Origin: an uncultured Tateyamaria sp.
Lineage (GTDB): Bacteria; Pseudomonadota; Alphaproteobacteria; Rhodobacterales; Rhodobacteraceae
NCBI RefSeq assembly: GCF_947503385.1
Contig: NZ_CANNDO010000001.1
Span: forward strand, 248,001-312,000
Direction of reading: 5' to 3'
DNA length: 64,000 nucleotides
A program made the position numbers and the translations under genes. The first letter of the stretch is position 1; every line of letters starts with the position of its first letter. Below the pieces are notes generated by a model. The model saw nothing but the letters and a program-made list of their open reading frames with translations, was not told where the DNA came from and did no database searches. Shown in pieces: positions 1 to 7,761 of the stretch.

Positions 1-773
1 GGATTCAATGCGATGTAGATCACCGTCGTCGAGGGCGGCAACCATCGCAGTGCCCACGTGAAAAGGGCGAATTGCACGGCACCCGCAATGGTTCCGAAGA
101 ACAAAAGCGCGCCCCAGCCGTGGGGTGTGAGCACCGGCCATGTCGGACCGCCAGACGTGACAAAAGATACGACGAACAAGGCGACCGCACCGAACATCAT
201 CGCCAGAGCCGTGACAAAAAGTGGACCGTGCGCCCGCAAGCTGTGGCGGCTGAAGACTGAATAAAGTGCCGCGCAAAACACGCCCAAAAGCATGTAGACA
301 TCACCACGTATCGCACCCGTTTGTACCTCACCCAGCGCAGCGGGACCGAACACCACCGTGACACCAAGGAATGCAAGTGCCACAGCGGCGATTTTGCGCC
401 CCGTCATCGCCTCACGCCCGAACAACGCCGCAACGATCAGCGTTTGAATGGGAACAGTGGCAAGCCCCACCGCACCGCGTGCCGCCGGGATGATATCCAG
501 CGCTGCGTTGAAACCCCACGTGAAAAGGCAAAAGAACAACACACCAAGACCCGCAATCGTCGCAACATCACGCAATGACAGGCTGTGCTTTGGCCACAGA
601 AACGGCAGGACAGGCAGAAAACACATCGCGCCGATCAGATAGCGCCAGAACGCCAGCGACACAGGATCGACATCAGCGACGACGAACCGGGTCGCGACGA
701 CGGCAGTTCCCGCGCTCAGCGCTGCGGTCGCGGCAGCGGCATGTGCGATGAGGGTTCGCCGTGTTTCGTCCAT
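1..773 (-). CDS. EamA/DMT-family transporter, 3' end outside window
   Basis: Reading the minus strand from the ATG at 771-773 gives an uninterrupted frame of 257 codons that runs off the window start, so the C-terminus is missing. It begins MDETRRTLIAHAAAA and shows regularly spaced hydrophobic helices typical of the 10-TM drug/metabolite transporter superfamily, with the repeat-end motif region (LATVPIQTLIVAALFGRE) near residues 103-120. It is probably an inner-membrane exporter; the substrate cannot be told from sequence. It diverges from an HxlR regulator and shares its 110-bp promoter region, so it is the likely regulatory target. At least three further EamA genes lie in this window. Confidence 0.85.
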   Translation of the reverse strand, partial: MDETRRTLIAHAAAATAALSAGTAVVATRFVVADVDPVSLAFWRYLIGAMCFLPVLPFLWPKHSLSLRDVATIAGLGVLFFCLFTWGFNAALDIIPAARGAVGLATVPIQTLIVAALFGREAMTGRKIAAVALAFLGVTVVFGPAALGEVQTGAIRGDVYMLLGVFCAALYSVFSRHSLRAHGPLFVTALAMMFGAVALFVVSFVTSGGPTWPVLTPHGWGALLFFGTIAGAVQFALFTWALRWLPPSTTVIYIALN

Positions 774-797
774 CTCTTTGACCCATCACTTTAATTC

Positions 798-841
798 TGC
801 AAGTGACCTCGTATCAAGGTAACTTCATCTTTGCAAGTGAC
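798..841. promoter_or_regulatory. Repeated operator-like boxes between EamA and hxlR genes
   Basis: The 10-mer TGCAAGTGAC occurs at 798-807 and again at 832-841, with the related AAGGTAACTT at 816-825 between them. The boxes lie between two divergent genes, one of them a winged-helix regulator. The repeats are seen directly; binding by the neighbouring HxlR protein is inference. Confidence 0.4.
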
Positions 842-884
842 TGTGGTAAACTGCTTTGCGGACCCACAAGGAAAGGTGAACGAA

Positions 885-1256
885 TTGGACGGCACGCTCG
901 ATTTTCGCTCGCGCTGTTCCATCGCGCGCAGCCTCGAAGTGATCGGGGACAAGTGGACGCTTTTGATAGTCCGCGATCTGATGTGGCACGGCAAAGAAAC
1001 GTTTCAGGCGCTTCAGCATAGCGAAGAGCACATCCCGACCAATATCCTGTCCAGCCGGCTCAAGCGGCTGCTGGAACTGGGTTTGGTGGAAAAGTCGCCG
1101 TATCAGAACCGCCCCGTCCGCTACCGCTATACCTTGACCGAAGCAGGCCGGTCGCTGGAGCCGGTGTTGCTGTCCCTCATGGATTGGGGGCACGCACGGC
1201 TTGGCGGCGGGCGCTACGATCCCACGACCGGGCAGACTGCGGAAAACCCGCTTTGA
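885..1256 (+). CDS. HxlR-family transcriptional regulator
   Basis: This is a winged-helix regulator of about 123 aa with the HxlR signature: a Cys and RSLEVIGDKWTLLIVRDL near the N-terminus, LSSRLKRLLELGLVEK as the recognition helix and wing, and YTLTEAGRSLEPVL after it. The frame is open from a TTG at 831, but AAGGAAAGG at 868-876 sits 8 nt before a TTG at 885, so the shorter start is preferred. The single N-terminal Cys (CSIARSL) is the residue many HxlR members use for redox or electrophile sensing. It faces an EamA exporter, a common pairing in which the regulator controls efflux. The inducer is unknown. Confidence 0.85.
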   Translation: MDGTLDFRSRCSIARSLEVIGDKWTLLIVRDLMWHGKETFQALQHSEEHIPTNILSSRLKRLLELGLVEKSPYQNRPVRYRYTLTEAGRSLEPVLLSLMDWGHARLGGGRYDPTTGQTAENPL

Positions 1257-1295
1257 CCGGAAAACCCTACGCCCAAATGCCGCCCGTCAGCAGCG

Positions 1296-2162
1296 TCACG
1301 CTTCCTCTGCCTGCGCAATGGGCAAAGGCTCCTTGAACGTCAGCGTCCGATACGGGAACGGAATTTCGATCTTTGCATCATCCAACGCGCGCTTGACCTT
1401 TGCCACAACCTCATCCCGCGACGCACGCACCTCGCCCGGTTTGGAACCACACCACCACGTCACTTCAAAATTGATTGAGGACGACCCGAACTCCTGTGCG
1501 AAAATCTGGATCGGCTTGTCCTGCTGGACAACGCTGTCACAATCCGCAACGGCGGCGCGGATCACGTCGCGCGCCTCGTCCACATCGACATCGTAGGCTA
1601 CGCCACAGATGACCGTCACGCGGCGCGTTGGCAGGTGCGTGCGAATGACGACGGGGTTCTTGAACAGGATCGAGTTGGGCACGATCACCAACTGTCCATC
1701 AGTTTGTTGAATATGGCTTTCGCGAATGGCGATGTGTTCCACTTCGCCCTCGATCCCTTCACACTCGATATAGTCGCCAATCCGCATTTCGCGTCGGAAC
1801 AGGATAATGATTCCGGCAAGGAAGTTTTCGAAAACATCCTTAAAAGCAAAGCCAATGGCGACAGAGCCGATGCCAAGACCTGCGAGGATGCTTGATGGTG
1901 TGAGCCCCGGAAAAACGATGACCGCCGCAATCATTAGCCCGAGAATCCAGACTAGGATCGATGACAGAAGGGAAAACAGCTCTTTGAGGCTGGGCCGCAG
2001 TTTCGTGCGCGCCAGCACGCGTTCAACCACAAAGCTGACGACCTTGTTCAGCCCGATGGTGAGCAGCAGAACAACTACGGCCACTGCGATCTGAGGCAGC
2101 AGTTCGATGGACCCCCGCGCGATCTCGCGCAGTTGCGTAATCAGGATGTTAATCGGTTCCAA
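1296..2162 (-). CDS. MscS-family mechanosensitive channel (288 aa)
   Basis: This is a small-conductance mechanosensitive channel. Hydrophobic segments lie near residues 20-42 and 62-84, followed by the pore-lining TM3 with the Gly/Ala-rich signature (GLGIGSVAIGFAFKDVFENF) and the entry to the beta domain (FRREMRIGDYIE). The C-terminal part matches the MscS beta and alpha/beta cytoplasmic vestibule. Length is as expected for the core MscS fold. It is the last of three minus-strand genes; 42 bp separate it from a second, clearly diverged MscS homologue. The family releases solutes on hypo-osmotic shock from the inner membrane. Confidence 0.92.
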   Translation of the reverse strand: MEPINILITQLREIARGSIELLPQIAVAVVVLLLTIGLNKVVSFVVERVLARTKLRPSLKELFSLLSSILVWILGLMIAAVIVFPGLTPSSILAGLGIGSVAIGFAFKDVFENFLAGIIILFRREMRIGDYIECEGIEGEVEHIAIRESHIQQTDGQLVIVPNSILFKNPVVIRTHLPTRRVTVICGVAYDVDVDEARDVIRAAVADCDSVVQQDKPIQIFAQEFGSSSINFEVTWWCGSKPGEVRASRDEVVAKVKRALDDAKIEIPFPYRTLTFKEPLPIAQAEEA

Positions 2163-2204
2163 CGCCTTTTACCCCTCAATCGACAGACGCATCGCGCCGC
2201 GGGC

Positions 2205-3029
2205 TTACGACCTAGCGCTTTCAGTGATCAAATCATCCGGCACGGACGCGTCGCAGACGCCTGCCGCACGCAAGGCGGCATTGCCGCGTTCCGTCATATC
2301 GGTGATGAAGGCAAACTGATTGCGCGGTTCAAACGGGTAGGCTTTGAGTTTGTAGACCATGCAAAACGCCGTGTTTTCCGCAACCACAATCACGCTGCGG
2401 TCCAAGTTGAGATATGGGCTTGTCTTGCCCACGGTCCGCAGCAGCGCAGCCACCGCAGACGTATCTTGATTGTGTGCAACGTAGAACGTCGCCACACACA
2501 TCAAAGTTCCAAAACCGTCATTGGCGTTGAGGACATTCTCTGTCCAGATGCGGTCATGGGCAATGGTAACGACATTGTCGTCGGGCGTGCGGATCTGCAC
2601 CGCGCGCATCCCGATCGTGACGACCTCACCATAATCGTCCCCGATCTTGATCCAGTCGCCCAACCGGTACGGCTTTTCAAACAACGCAACAAAGCCCGCG
2701 ATGACACTTGTCGCCAGATCCTTGACGGCAAAGCCAACCGCGACACTCAACGCGCCCGCGATAAAGACAAAGTTTTGCAGCGTGATGTTAAAGATCAGGG
2801 GGACGATCCAAACCACCAGCAACAACAGGGCAAGCACCCGCAAGACCGGCACAGAATTCAGCGTCAGATGCCGCAGCTTGGCCGGCAGAAACTCACTGAT
2901 CCATGGCAGGAATTTCTGCGTGAATTTGATGAACGCCCACACCAGCACCACGCTCAGGATAATCTCGGCGATCACCCAACCGTTGATGTCGTTGAACAGG
3001 TTTGAAACTCTTTGAACGCGGTCTTCCAT
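2205..3029 (-). CDS. MscS-family channel, second diverged copy (274 aa)
   Basis: This MscS homologue has two hydrophobic helices (about 19-36 and 63-80), then a TM3-like stretch (FVFIAGALSVAVGFAVKDL) and the beta-domain entry (FEKPYRLGDWIKIGDDYGEV). After the beta domain it carries a region unlike its neighbour (NANDGFGTLMCVATFYVAH) and lacks the usual end of the vestibule, so it is not a recent duplicate. Its start is 8 bp past the stop of an unrecognised cytosolic protein, so the two are almost certainly co-transcribed and perhaps work together. Confidence 0.88.
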   Translation of the reverse strand: MEDRVQRVSNLFNDINGWVIAEIILSVVLVWAFIKFTQKFLPWISEFLPAKLRHLTLNSVPVLRVLALLLLVVWIVPLIFNITLQNFVFIAGALSVAVGFAVKDLATSVIAGFVALFEKPYRLGDWIKIGDDYGEVVTIGMRAVQIRTPDDNVVTIAHDRIWTENVLNANDGFGTLMCVATFYVAHNQDTSAVAALLRTVGKTSPYLNLDRSVIVVAENTAFCMVYKLKAYPFEPRNQFAFITDMTERGNAALRAAGVCDASVPDDLITESARS

Positions 3030-3037
3030 AGGTCCAG

Positions 3038-4153
3038 CTACAATCTGTCCAAGTTAAAGCCCGCAGCGCTCAATTCGCTCCGGATGTCTGGATAGTTTCG
3101 GATAGCACAGGACACCAGATCATCCTTTAGATTGACGAACCCGTTGCGGTGCAGCGACGACCACACCCCGTTGGACGGTGGGTTGGGAAGAAGCTGGTCC
3201 AAATCCGCCACCTTGCGGGGTCCATGGATCAAAAGGCTGTGCAGCGCGAACAGATGTGCGTCGCGCGCCGAAGAGGGCACCGAACACGCCGCGGGCAGCT
3301 GTACCCACAACTGGCTGTCTGATGTGTCTTTGTCTTCTTCCGTGGCCTCGGCCATGCCCTGCAAAAGCATCTCGGCCGCGACCCACGGGTGGCCAAGGCT
3401 CCCTTGGGCAAGGTCCTTGAGGAAGGGATCGTTCAAGGCGCCGTCCCCATCGCGCTCAAAGATTGACTGCCCCGTTTCGACAGACTTTACCGTCGCCTTT
3501 GCGCCGATCCCCTGTTCCAGAACAATCGCCAAAGCCTCTGCATCAAAGGCCGGAAAGGTATGCCCCTGCCCGAACAGCAATTGCACCTCGTCAAATTGCT
3601 CAAGAAACCGGAACGCCCAACTGTTGCACCCGACCAGAACACGCCCCGAATGTGCCGCCAGCGCATCAAAGACCTCAAAAAGCGGCGCAAGTTGATCAAC
3701 CTGCCGCCCAAAAAACCGCTCTAGGTTTGGGACGACAAGACTGGGCGCGTTGGACAAGTTGCGCAGCTGCGCCACCTCCGACAAAACGGGTATATCGCGG
3801 CGCTTGGCCCAATCTGACAGAACGTTGGCATCCATCGGTGGATGCACAAAAAGCCGCTTTGCCTGTCCCTCAACATCCTGCCGCGCCCATCCGAGATATC
3901 CGTCATCAAGCACGTCGTGCAGAACCGCGCCCAATGCCTCGCGGATGGCAGCTTCCAAGGCGTCGTCCGACCGTCTCTCCAGCTCGGCCGTGTCGATGGC
4001 AGCGTCATCCTGCCCGCCACCAAACGCCATTTTGACCTTGTCGAACAGATGCCCAATCGTCTGCTCTGTCTCACTGCGGGGCCACTGGTACTGCCCTAGC
4101 GGACTCAACGACCTGACATGCTCAGGCAACTCCGTTCTATCCGAAGAGGTCAT
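3038..4153 (-). CDS. Unrecognised cytosolic protein coupled to MscS genes
   Basis: I do not recognise this family. From the ATG at 4153 it is 371 aa (MTSSDRTELPEHV); the frame stays open to a GTG at 4264, and neither start has a strong ribosome site. There is no signal peptide or membrane helix. The middle looks like an alpha/beta nucleotide-binding fold: RLFVHPPMDANVLSDWA, then SLVVPNLERFF in a Walker B-like position, then RVLVGCNSWAFRFL. I see no Walker A (GxxxxGKS/T), so it may be a degenerate AAA/STAND-like protein. The end (HSLLIHGPRKVADLDQLLP and onwards) resembles a winged helix. It lies 8 bp upstream of an MscS gene, which suggests a channel partner or regulator; that is inference. 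Confidence 0.7.
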   Translation of the reverse strand: MTSSDRTELPEHVRSLSPLGQYQWPRSETEQTIGHLFDKVKMAFGGGQDDAAIDTAELERRSDDALEAAIREALGAVLHDVLDDGYLGWARQDVEGQAKRLFVHPPMDANVLSDWAKRRDIPVLSEVAQLRNLSNAPSLVVPNLERFFGRQVDQLAPLFEVFDALAAHSGRVLVGCNSWAFRFLEQFDEVQLLFGQGHTFPAFDAEALAIVLEQGIGAKATVKSVETGQSIFERDGDGALNDPFLKDLAQGSLGHPWVAAEMLLQGMAEATEEDKDTSDSQLWVQLPAACSVPSSARDAHLFALHSLLIHGPRKVADLDQLLPNPPSNGVWSSLHRNGFVNLKDDLVSCAIRNYPDIRSELSAAGFNLDRL

Positions 4154-4319
4154 GGCGTCGGGCTGTCCACAATTGTCGCTTCCATTCCACGACAGTGCAC
4201 GAGAACCCGGCGACATGCTAGCGTGATGGAAAGCAAAGCCGCCAGAGACCCGTGTGCCCTCCACCCCAGAGGCTCGGGGGTGCTAACTCTTTGGGCAGAG
4301 GACAAAAAGGAAATGACAT

Positions 4320-4706
4320 ATGCCTGACACAGACCTTTCGGATGACCCAAGTTCCAACGATTTGGCAGACACACGAACGGCCTGGGCCGAGGACCGCACG
4401 ATGCTCGCGAATGAGCGGACGTTTGCGGGTTGGATGCGGACGGGAATGGCCTGCATCGCACTCGCCTTGGGGCTCAAGGCCGTGTTCAAAGACACCGATT
4501 ATCCCCTTGTCGCCAAAGGGGTGGCCGAAGTGTTTATCTTGGTCGCTGTTCTCATATTCTGGGCGGCTGTGACGAAGTGCAGAGAGACGCAAAAACGCAT
4601 GAAAGAACATGATGTCGAGGCCCAGTCGCATCAGCGCATGACCACACTGGCAAGCATTCTGACCCTCGGCGCGCTAGCGACCGGCGTGATCCTCTGGCTG
4701 CTCTAG
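4320..4706 (+). CDS. DUF202 (YidH-type) membrane protein
   Basis: This 128-aa protein carries the DUF202 signature LANERTFAGWMRTGMACIALALGL at residues 29-52, split across the end of an N-terminal cytoplasmic segment and the first membrane helix. Two more hydrophobic helices follow (about 61-84 and 108-128), giving the usual three-TM layout. AAAAGG sits before the ATG at 4320. The family is widespread, small and of unknown biochemical role. It diverges from the MscS-linked unit and converges on the lysR gene. No terminator is visible after it. Confidence 0.88.
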   Translation: MPDTDLSDDPSSNDLADTRTAWAEDRTMLANERTFAGWMRTGMACIALALGLKAVFKDTDYPLVAKGVAEVFILVAVLIFWAAVTKCRETQKRMKEHDVEAQSHQRMTTLASILTLGALATGVILWLL

Positions 4707-4752
4707 GAACATCCAGCCCCGTTTGGCGCAGCACTTTGCACAAGGGCAGCTG

Positions 4753-5652
4753 TTAGTGGCCCCTGCCCAGTCTGCCTTCGCACCAGTTTTGAACAGCCGC
4801 GCAGAACTGTTCGACGCGCGCAGGCCGTTTACCGCCCGGCGCAAGGGCGAGGTTCACCGGCAGGCGTGCCGCGCGCAGGCCAGGTGCCATATCGACCAAA
4901 GTCCCGTCGTCAAGTTCAGCGCCGACAAGCCAGCGCGGCATAATCGCTATGCCGACGCCGTGCCGCGCGGCTTCATGGACGGCAAAGATGTTATCGCTTG
5001 CCAATTTCGGCGTGACAGTGAAGCGCCGCGCATCGCCATTCTGATCGAACAACGCGATCCGGTTGCCCTCGAACGGTCCTAGTGTGAGCCATGGCATGGC
5101 TTCCAATTCCTTGTCCGCATTGGTTGCGCGGCATCGACGCGTCCCCACGACAAGACGTTCCACCCGCGCCAGTTCACGCACGACGAGGGTCTCATCCGGG
5201 ACCGGGCCGATCTTGAGCCAGCAGTCGCAGCCTTCCTCGGCAAAGCGAATGGCATCATCGCGCAATCGCCAGTCGATAGTGATGTCGGGATGATCCTCCA
5301 TGAACTGTGCGGCGGCTTGCATGAACAGGCTTTGACCAAGCGCAACCGGAGCAACGACGCGGATCGTACCGAGCAACACGTGATCCGCGCTGTGGCGATC
5401 CTCAATGGCCTCCCACTCTCCGAGCATTCGCCTTGCATCCGCCAACAGCGCGAGACCGTCCGGCGTCAGCGTCACATCATGCGTGGTCCGCCGCACCAGC
5501 ACGACACCCAGCCGACCTTCCAACGCTGCAAGCTGCCGCGACACCGATGGTTGCGACATGCCCAAGTCACGTGCGGCCCCGGACAGTGATTGCCGTTCGG
5601 CGATCCGGACAAAGGTCGCCAAAAGAGTAAGCCGGTCAAATCGAACACTCAT
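4753..5652 (-). CDS. LysR-family transcriptional regulator
   Basis: This is a 299-aa LysR regulator of standard length. The helix-turn-helix spans about residues 8-60 (FVRIAERQSLSGAARDLGMS, then QPSVSRQLAALEGRLGVVL), followed by the effector-binding domain. The start codon at 5650-5652 overlaps an ATACG-N5-CGTAT palindrome, which suggests it binds its own promoter. It diverges from an aldo-keto reductase 94 bp away, the classic LysR layout, so that gene is the likely target. The inducer cannot be predicted. Confidence 0.92.
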   Translation of the reverse strand: MSVRFDRLTLLATFVRIAERQSLSGAARDLGMSQPSVSRQLAALEGRLGVVLVRRTTHDVTLTPDGLALLADARRMLGEWEAIEDRHSADHVLLGTIRVVAPVALGQSLFMQAAAQFMEDHPDITIDWRLRDDAIRFAEEGCDCWLKIGPVPDETLVVRELARVERLVVGTRRCRATNADKELEAMPWLTLGPFEGNRIALFDQNGDARRFTVTPKLASDNIFAVHEAARHGVGIAIMPRWLVGAELDDGTLVDMAPGLRAARLPVNLALAPGGKRPARVEQFCAAVQNWCEGRLGRGH

Positions 5653-5665
5653 ACGCCAGACGTAT
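5651..5665. promoter_or_regulatory. Candidate LysR operator (T-N11-A palindrome)
   Basis: ATACG at 5651-5655 and CGTAT at 5661-5665 form a perfect interrupted palindrome of the T-N11-A type preferred by LysR proteins. It lies at the lysR start codon in the region shared with the divergent reductase gene. Function is inferred from form and place. Confidence 0.5.
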
Positions 5666-5746
5666 TACAATCTTACCTTTCATGCCACTACCGCAGTAAC
5701 CATCGCTGGATATGTTCCCTTCAGACAAACCGAAAGGAACCAAGGC

Positions 5747-6541
5747 ATGACCAAGGCCAACAACACCAGTTTCACTTTCCTGAACGGGCGCACGGTGAAC
5801 CGGATCGGGTATGGCGCGATGCGTCTGACTGGCCAGCCCCGCAACTTCGGCCCCTATGCAGACTGGCAGGGTGGCATCGACCTCCTCCGCCGTGCCCGTG
5901 ACCTCGGGATCACGCATATCGACACCGCCCGCGCATACGGACCCCATGAGAACGAGAGGCTGATCGCAGACGCGCTTGTGGATCAGGATGGACGCTATGG
6001 CGAGATGTTCATCGCCTCCAAGGGCGGCGTCGAAAAAAGTGCCACCAATATCAGACGTGACACGTCGCCCGAGGCGATGATCCGGCATCTTGATCAAAGC
6101 CTCGCAAGCCTCCGCACGAACAAGGTCGACCTTTACTATGTGCACGCACCGGACGGCGTCACCCCGGTCTCAGCCAGTGTGGCCGCACTCGAAAAGATGC
6201 GGCAAGCCGGCAAGATCGGCATGATCGGGCTATCCAACGTGTCCCGCTCCGAAGTGGAGGCGGCACGGAAGGTCGCCCCGATTGCAGCAGTGCAGAACCG
6301 GTATTCGCCCGCCGATGCGCGCGATCCAGCGCAGGAGGATATGATCGACTGGCTGAACGATCTGGGAATCGCCTTCGTGCCGCATGGTCCGTTGGGTGCG
6401 AACCCAATGCAACGGGGCGCAATTGTCGATCCGGGTGCGGCGTTACGTACACTCCTTGCCCGGTCGCCAAACATCCTTGCCATTCCCGGCACGACGACGC
6501 GCGCGCATCTGGAAGACAACGCAAAAGCGTGGGCCGTCTGA
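5747..6541 (+). CDS. Aldo/keto reductase
   Basis: This 264-aa NAD(P)H-dependent oxidoreductase has the AKR catalytic tetrad in order: D59 and Y64 (HIDTARAYGPHENE), K92 (IASKGGVEK) and H123 (VDLYYVHAPDG). The ATG at 5747 follows GAAAGGAACCAAGG; the frame continues upstream but without a better start. It is somewhat short at the C-terminus compared with 300-330 aa AKRs, as in bacterial AKR subgroups that act on small aldehydes or pyridoxal. The divergent LysR is its likely regulator. The substrate is unknown. Confidence 0.9.
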   Translation: MTKANNTSFTFLNGRTVNRIGYGAMRLTGQPRNFGPYADWQGGIDLLRRARDLGITHIDTARAYGPHENERLIADALVDQDGRYGEMFIASKGGVEKSATNIRRDTSPEAMIRHLDQSLASLRTNKVDLYYVHAPDGVTPVSASVAALEKMRQAGKIGMIGLSNVSRSEVEAARKVAPIAAVQNRYSPADARDPAQEDMIDWLNDLGIAFVPHGPLGANPMQRGAIVDPGAALRTLLARSPNILAIPGTTTRAHLEDNAKAWAV

Positions 6542-6748
6542 TGCACTCAGCATTCCGACGGCAGGGGCGCGGTCGGTCTACTTTGGATTGATCCTGTCCA
6601 TACGGCCCGCGCCATCGTCGTCACAGCAGCAACCGTCGTTTCGGTCGCACCCACCGATAGCACAGTCGACAAGCTGCCCAAACGGACTGACGCGCAGGCC
6701 CAAGCCTGCCGCCAGCGCTTACGTACGTTATCTGTACGAAGAAGTCAG

Positions 6749-6824
6749 TGGTGAGCCGTGCAGGGTTCGAACCTGCGACCCACTGATTAAAAGTCAGTTG
6801 CTCTACCAACTGAGCTAACGGCCC
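6749..6824 (-). tRNA. tRNA-Lys (anticodon TTT)
   Basis: The minus strand folds as a full cloverleaf: acceptor GGGCCGT pairs with ACGGCTC, the D arm holds AGCTCAGTTGGTAGAGC, the anticodon stem ACTGA/TCAGT encloses CTTTTAA, and the T loop is TTCGAAC. CCA is encoded at 6749-6751. The 76-nt length is normal. The anticodon TTT reads AAA and AAG. A strong promoter lies just upstream at 6836-6864. Confidence 0.97.
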
Positions 6825-6835
6825 ACTAGGCGGCC

Positions 6836-6864
6836 TATCTAGAAAGGGTGAGGCAAAGGGTCAA
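6836..6864 (-). promoter_or_regulatory. Sigma-70 type promoter of tRNA-Lys
   Basis: On the minus strand TTGACC (6859-6864) and TAGATA (6836-6841) are separated by exactly 17 bp. The tRNA begins 12 bp after the -10 box. Both the match and the position are good. Confidence 0.65.
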
Positions 6865-6921
6865 GCCGATTCTGATTGGATTTCCTGCGACATACTGGAT
6901 TCCTGTAAACCCCAGCGTTAT

Positions 6922-7761
6922 ATGCGCCAAATGCAGGACACCGCCCCCCTCCTTTGGCCCTTCATGAAGATGCATGGCCTTGGCAACGACTTTGTCGTTG
7001 TAGACACCCGCGCGCGGGCGCTCGACCTGTCGCCTGATCTGGTGCGGGCGCTGGCCGACCGGCACCGGGGCGTTGGGTTTGACCAACTGGCTGTGGTGGC
7101 CAGCGGCGACGATCTGACAATCACCTTTTACAATGCGGACGGCTCTATGTCGGCGGCCTGCGGCAACGCCACGCGCTGCATCGCGGCGCGCGAAATGACG
7201 ATGACCGGGGCGCACGAACTGCGAGTCAACGTGACCGGACGGGGGCAGCTTGAGGCTGTAATGCGCCCCGATGGTGTGACGGCAGTCAACATGGGCCACC
7301 CCGTGCTCGACTGGCAGAACATTCCGCTGGCGCAGGATGTGGACATTTTGCACCTGCCCATTGACGGCGACCCCGTGGCCACCGGCATGGGCAATCCGCA
7401 CTGCACGTTTTTTGTGGACGATGTGGCTGCGGTTGACCTCGCCACCCGCGGCGCAGCAGTGGAACATCATCCGCTTTTCCCAGAGCGCACCAATGTGCAG
7501 TTTGCGCAGGTCACCGCGCCTGACCATATCCGTATGCGGGTGTGGGAACGGGGTACGGGCGTCACGCTTGCCTCCGGCTCTTCGTCCTGTGCGGTCGCCG
7601 TAGCGGCCCATCGCCGTGGTCTGACCGGCCATAAGGTGACGATAGAGCTTGACGGTGGCACGCTCGAAGTAGACTGGCGCGACAACGGTGTCTGGATGGC
7701 TGGCCCGACGGCACATGTGTTTGACGGCACCCTCACCCAGAGCTTTCTGGACAGCCTGTGA
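6922..7761 (+). CDS. dapF: Diaminopimelate epimerase, second catalytic Cys replaced by Ser
   Basis: DapF interconverts LL- and meso-diaminopimelate for lysine and peptidoglycan synthesis in the cytoplasm. The N-terminal lobe begins KMHGLGNDFVVVD, and the first catalytic cysteine is C80 in NADGSMSAACGNATRC. The second lobe has MGNPHCTFFVDD and WERGTGVTLASGSSSCAVAV. In the family as I know it this last motif reads ACGSGAC/ACGTGAC with the catalytic Cys in second place; here that residue is Ser (S218), while the later C223 is kept. The length of 279 aa is normal. ATGs also occur at codons 4 and 15, and no strong ribosome site decides among them. The stop overlaps the start of mtaB by 4 nt. Confidence 0.9.
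   Translation: MRQMQDTAPLLWPFMKMHGLGNDFVVVDTRARALDLSPDLVRALADRHRGVGFDQLAVVASGDDLTITFYNADGSMSAACGNATRCIAAREMTMTGAHELRVNVTGRGQLEAVMRPDGVTAVNMGHPVLDWQNIPLAQDVDILHLPIDGDPVATGMGNPHCTFFVDDVAAVDLATRGAAVEHHPLFPERTNVQFAQVTAPDHIRMRVWERGTGVTLASGSSSCAVAVAAHRRGLTGHKVTIELDGGTLEVDWRDNGVWMAGPTAHVFDGTLTQSFLDSL

Noticed and set aside
6694-6709. GCAGGC-CCAA-GCCTGC hairpin as terminator of the tRNA or AKR gene
   Set aside because: Short stem and no T-run on either side.
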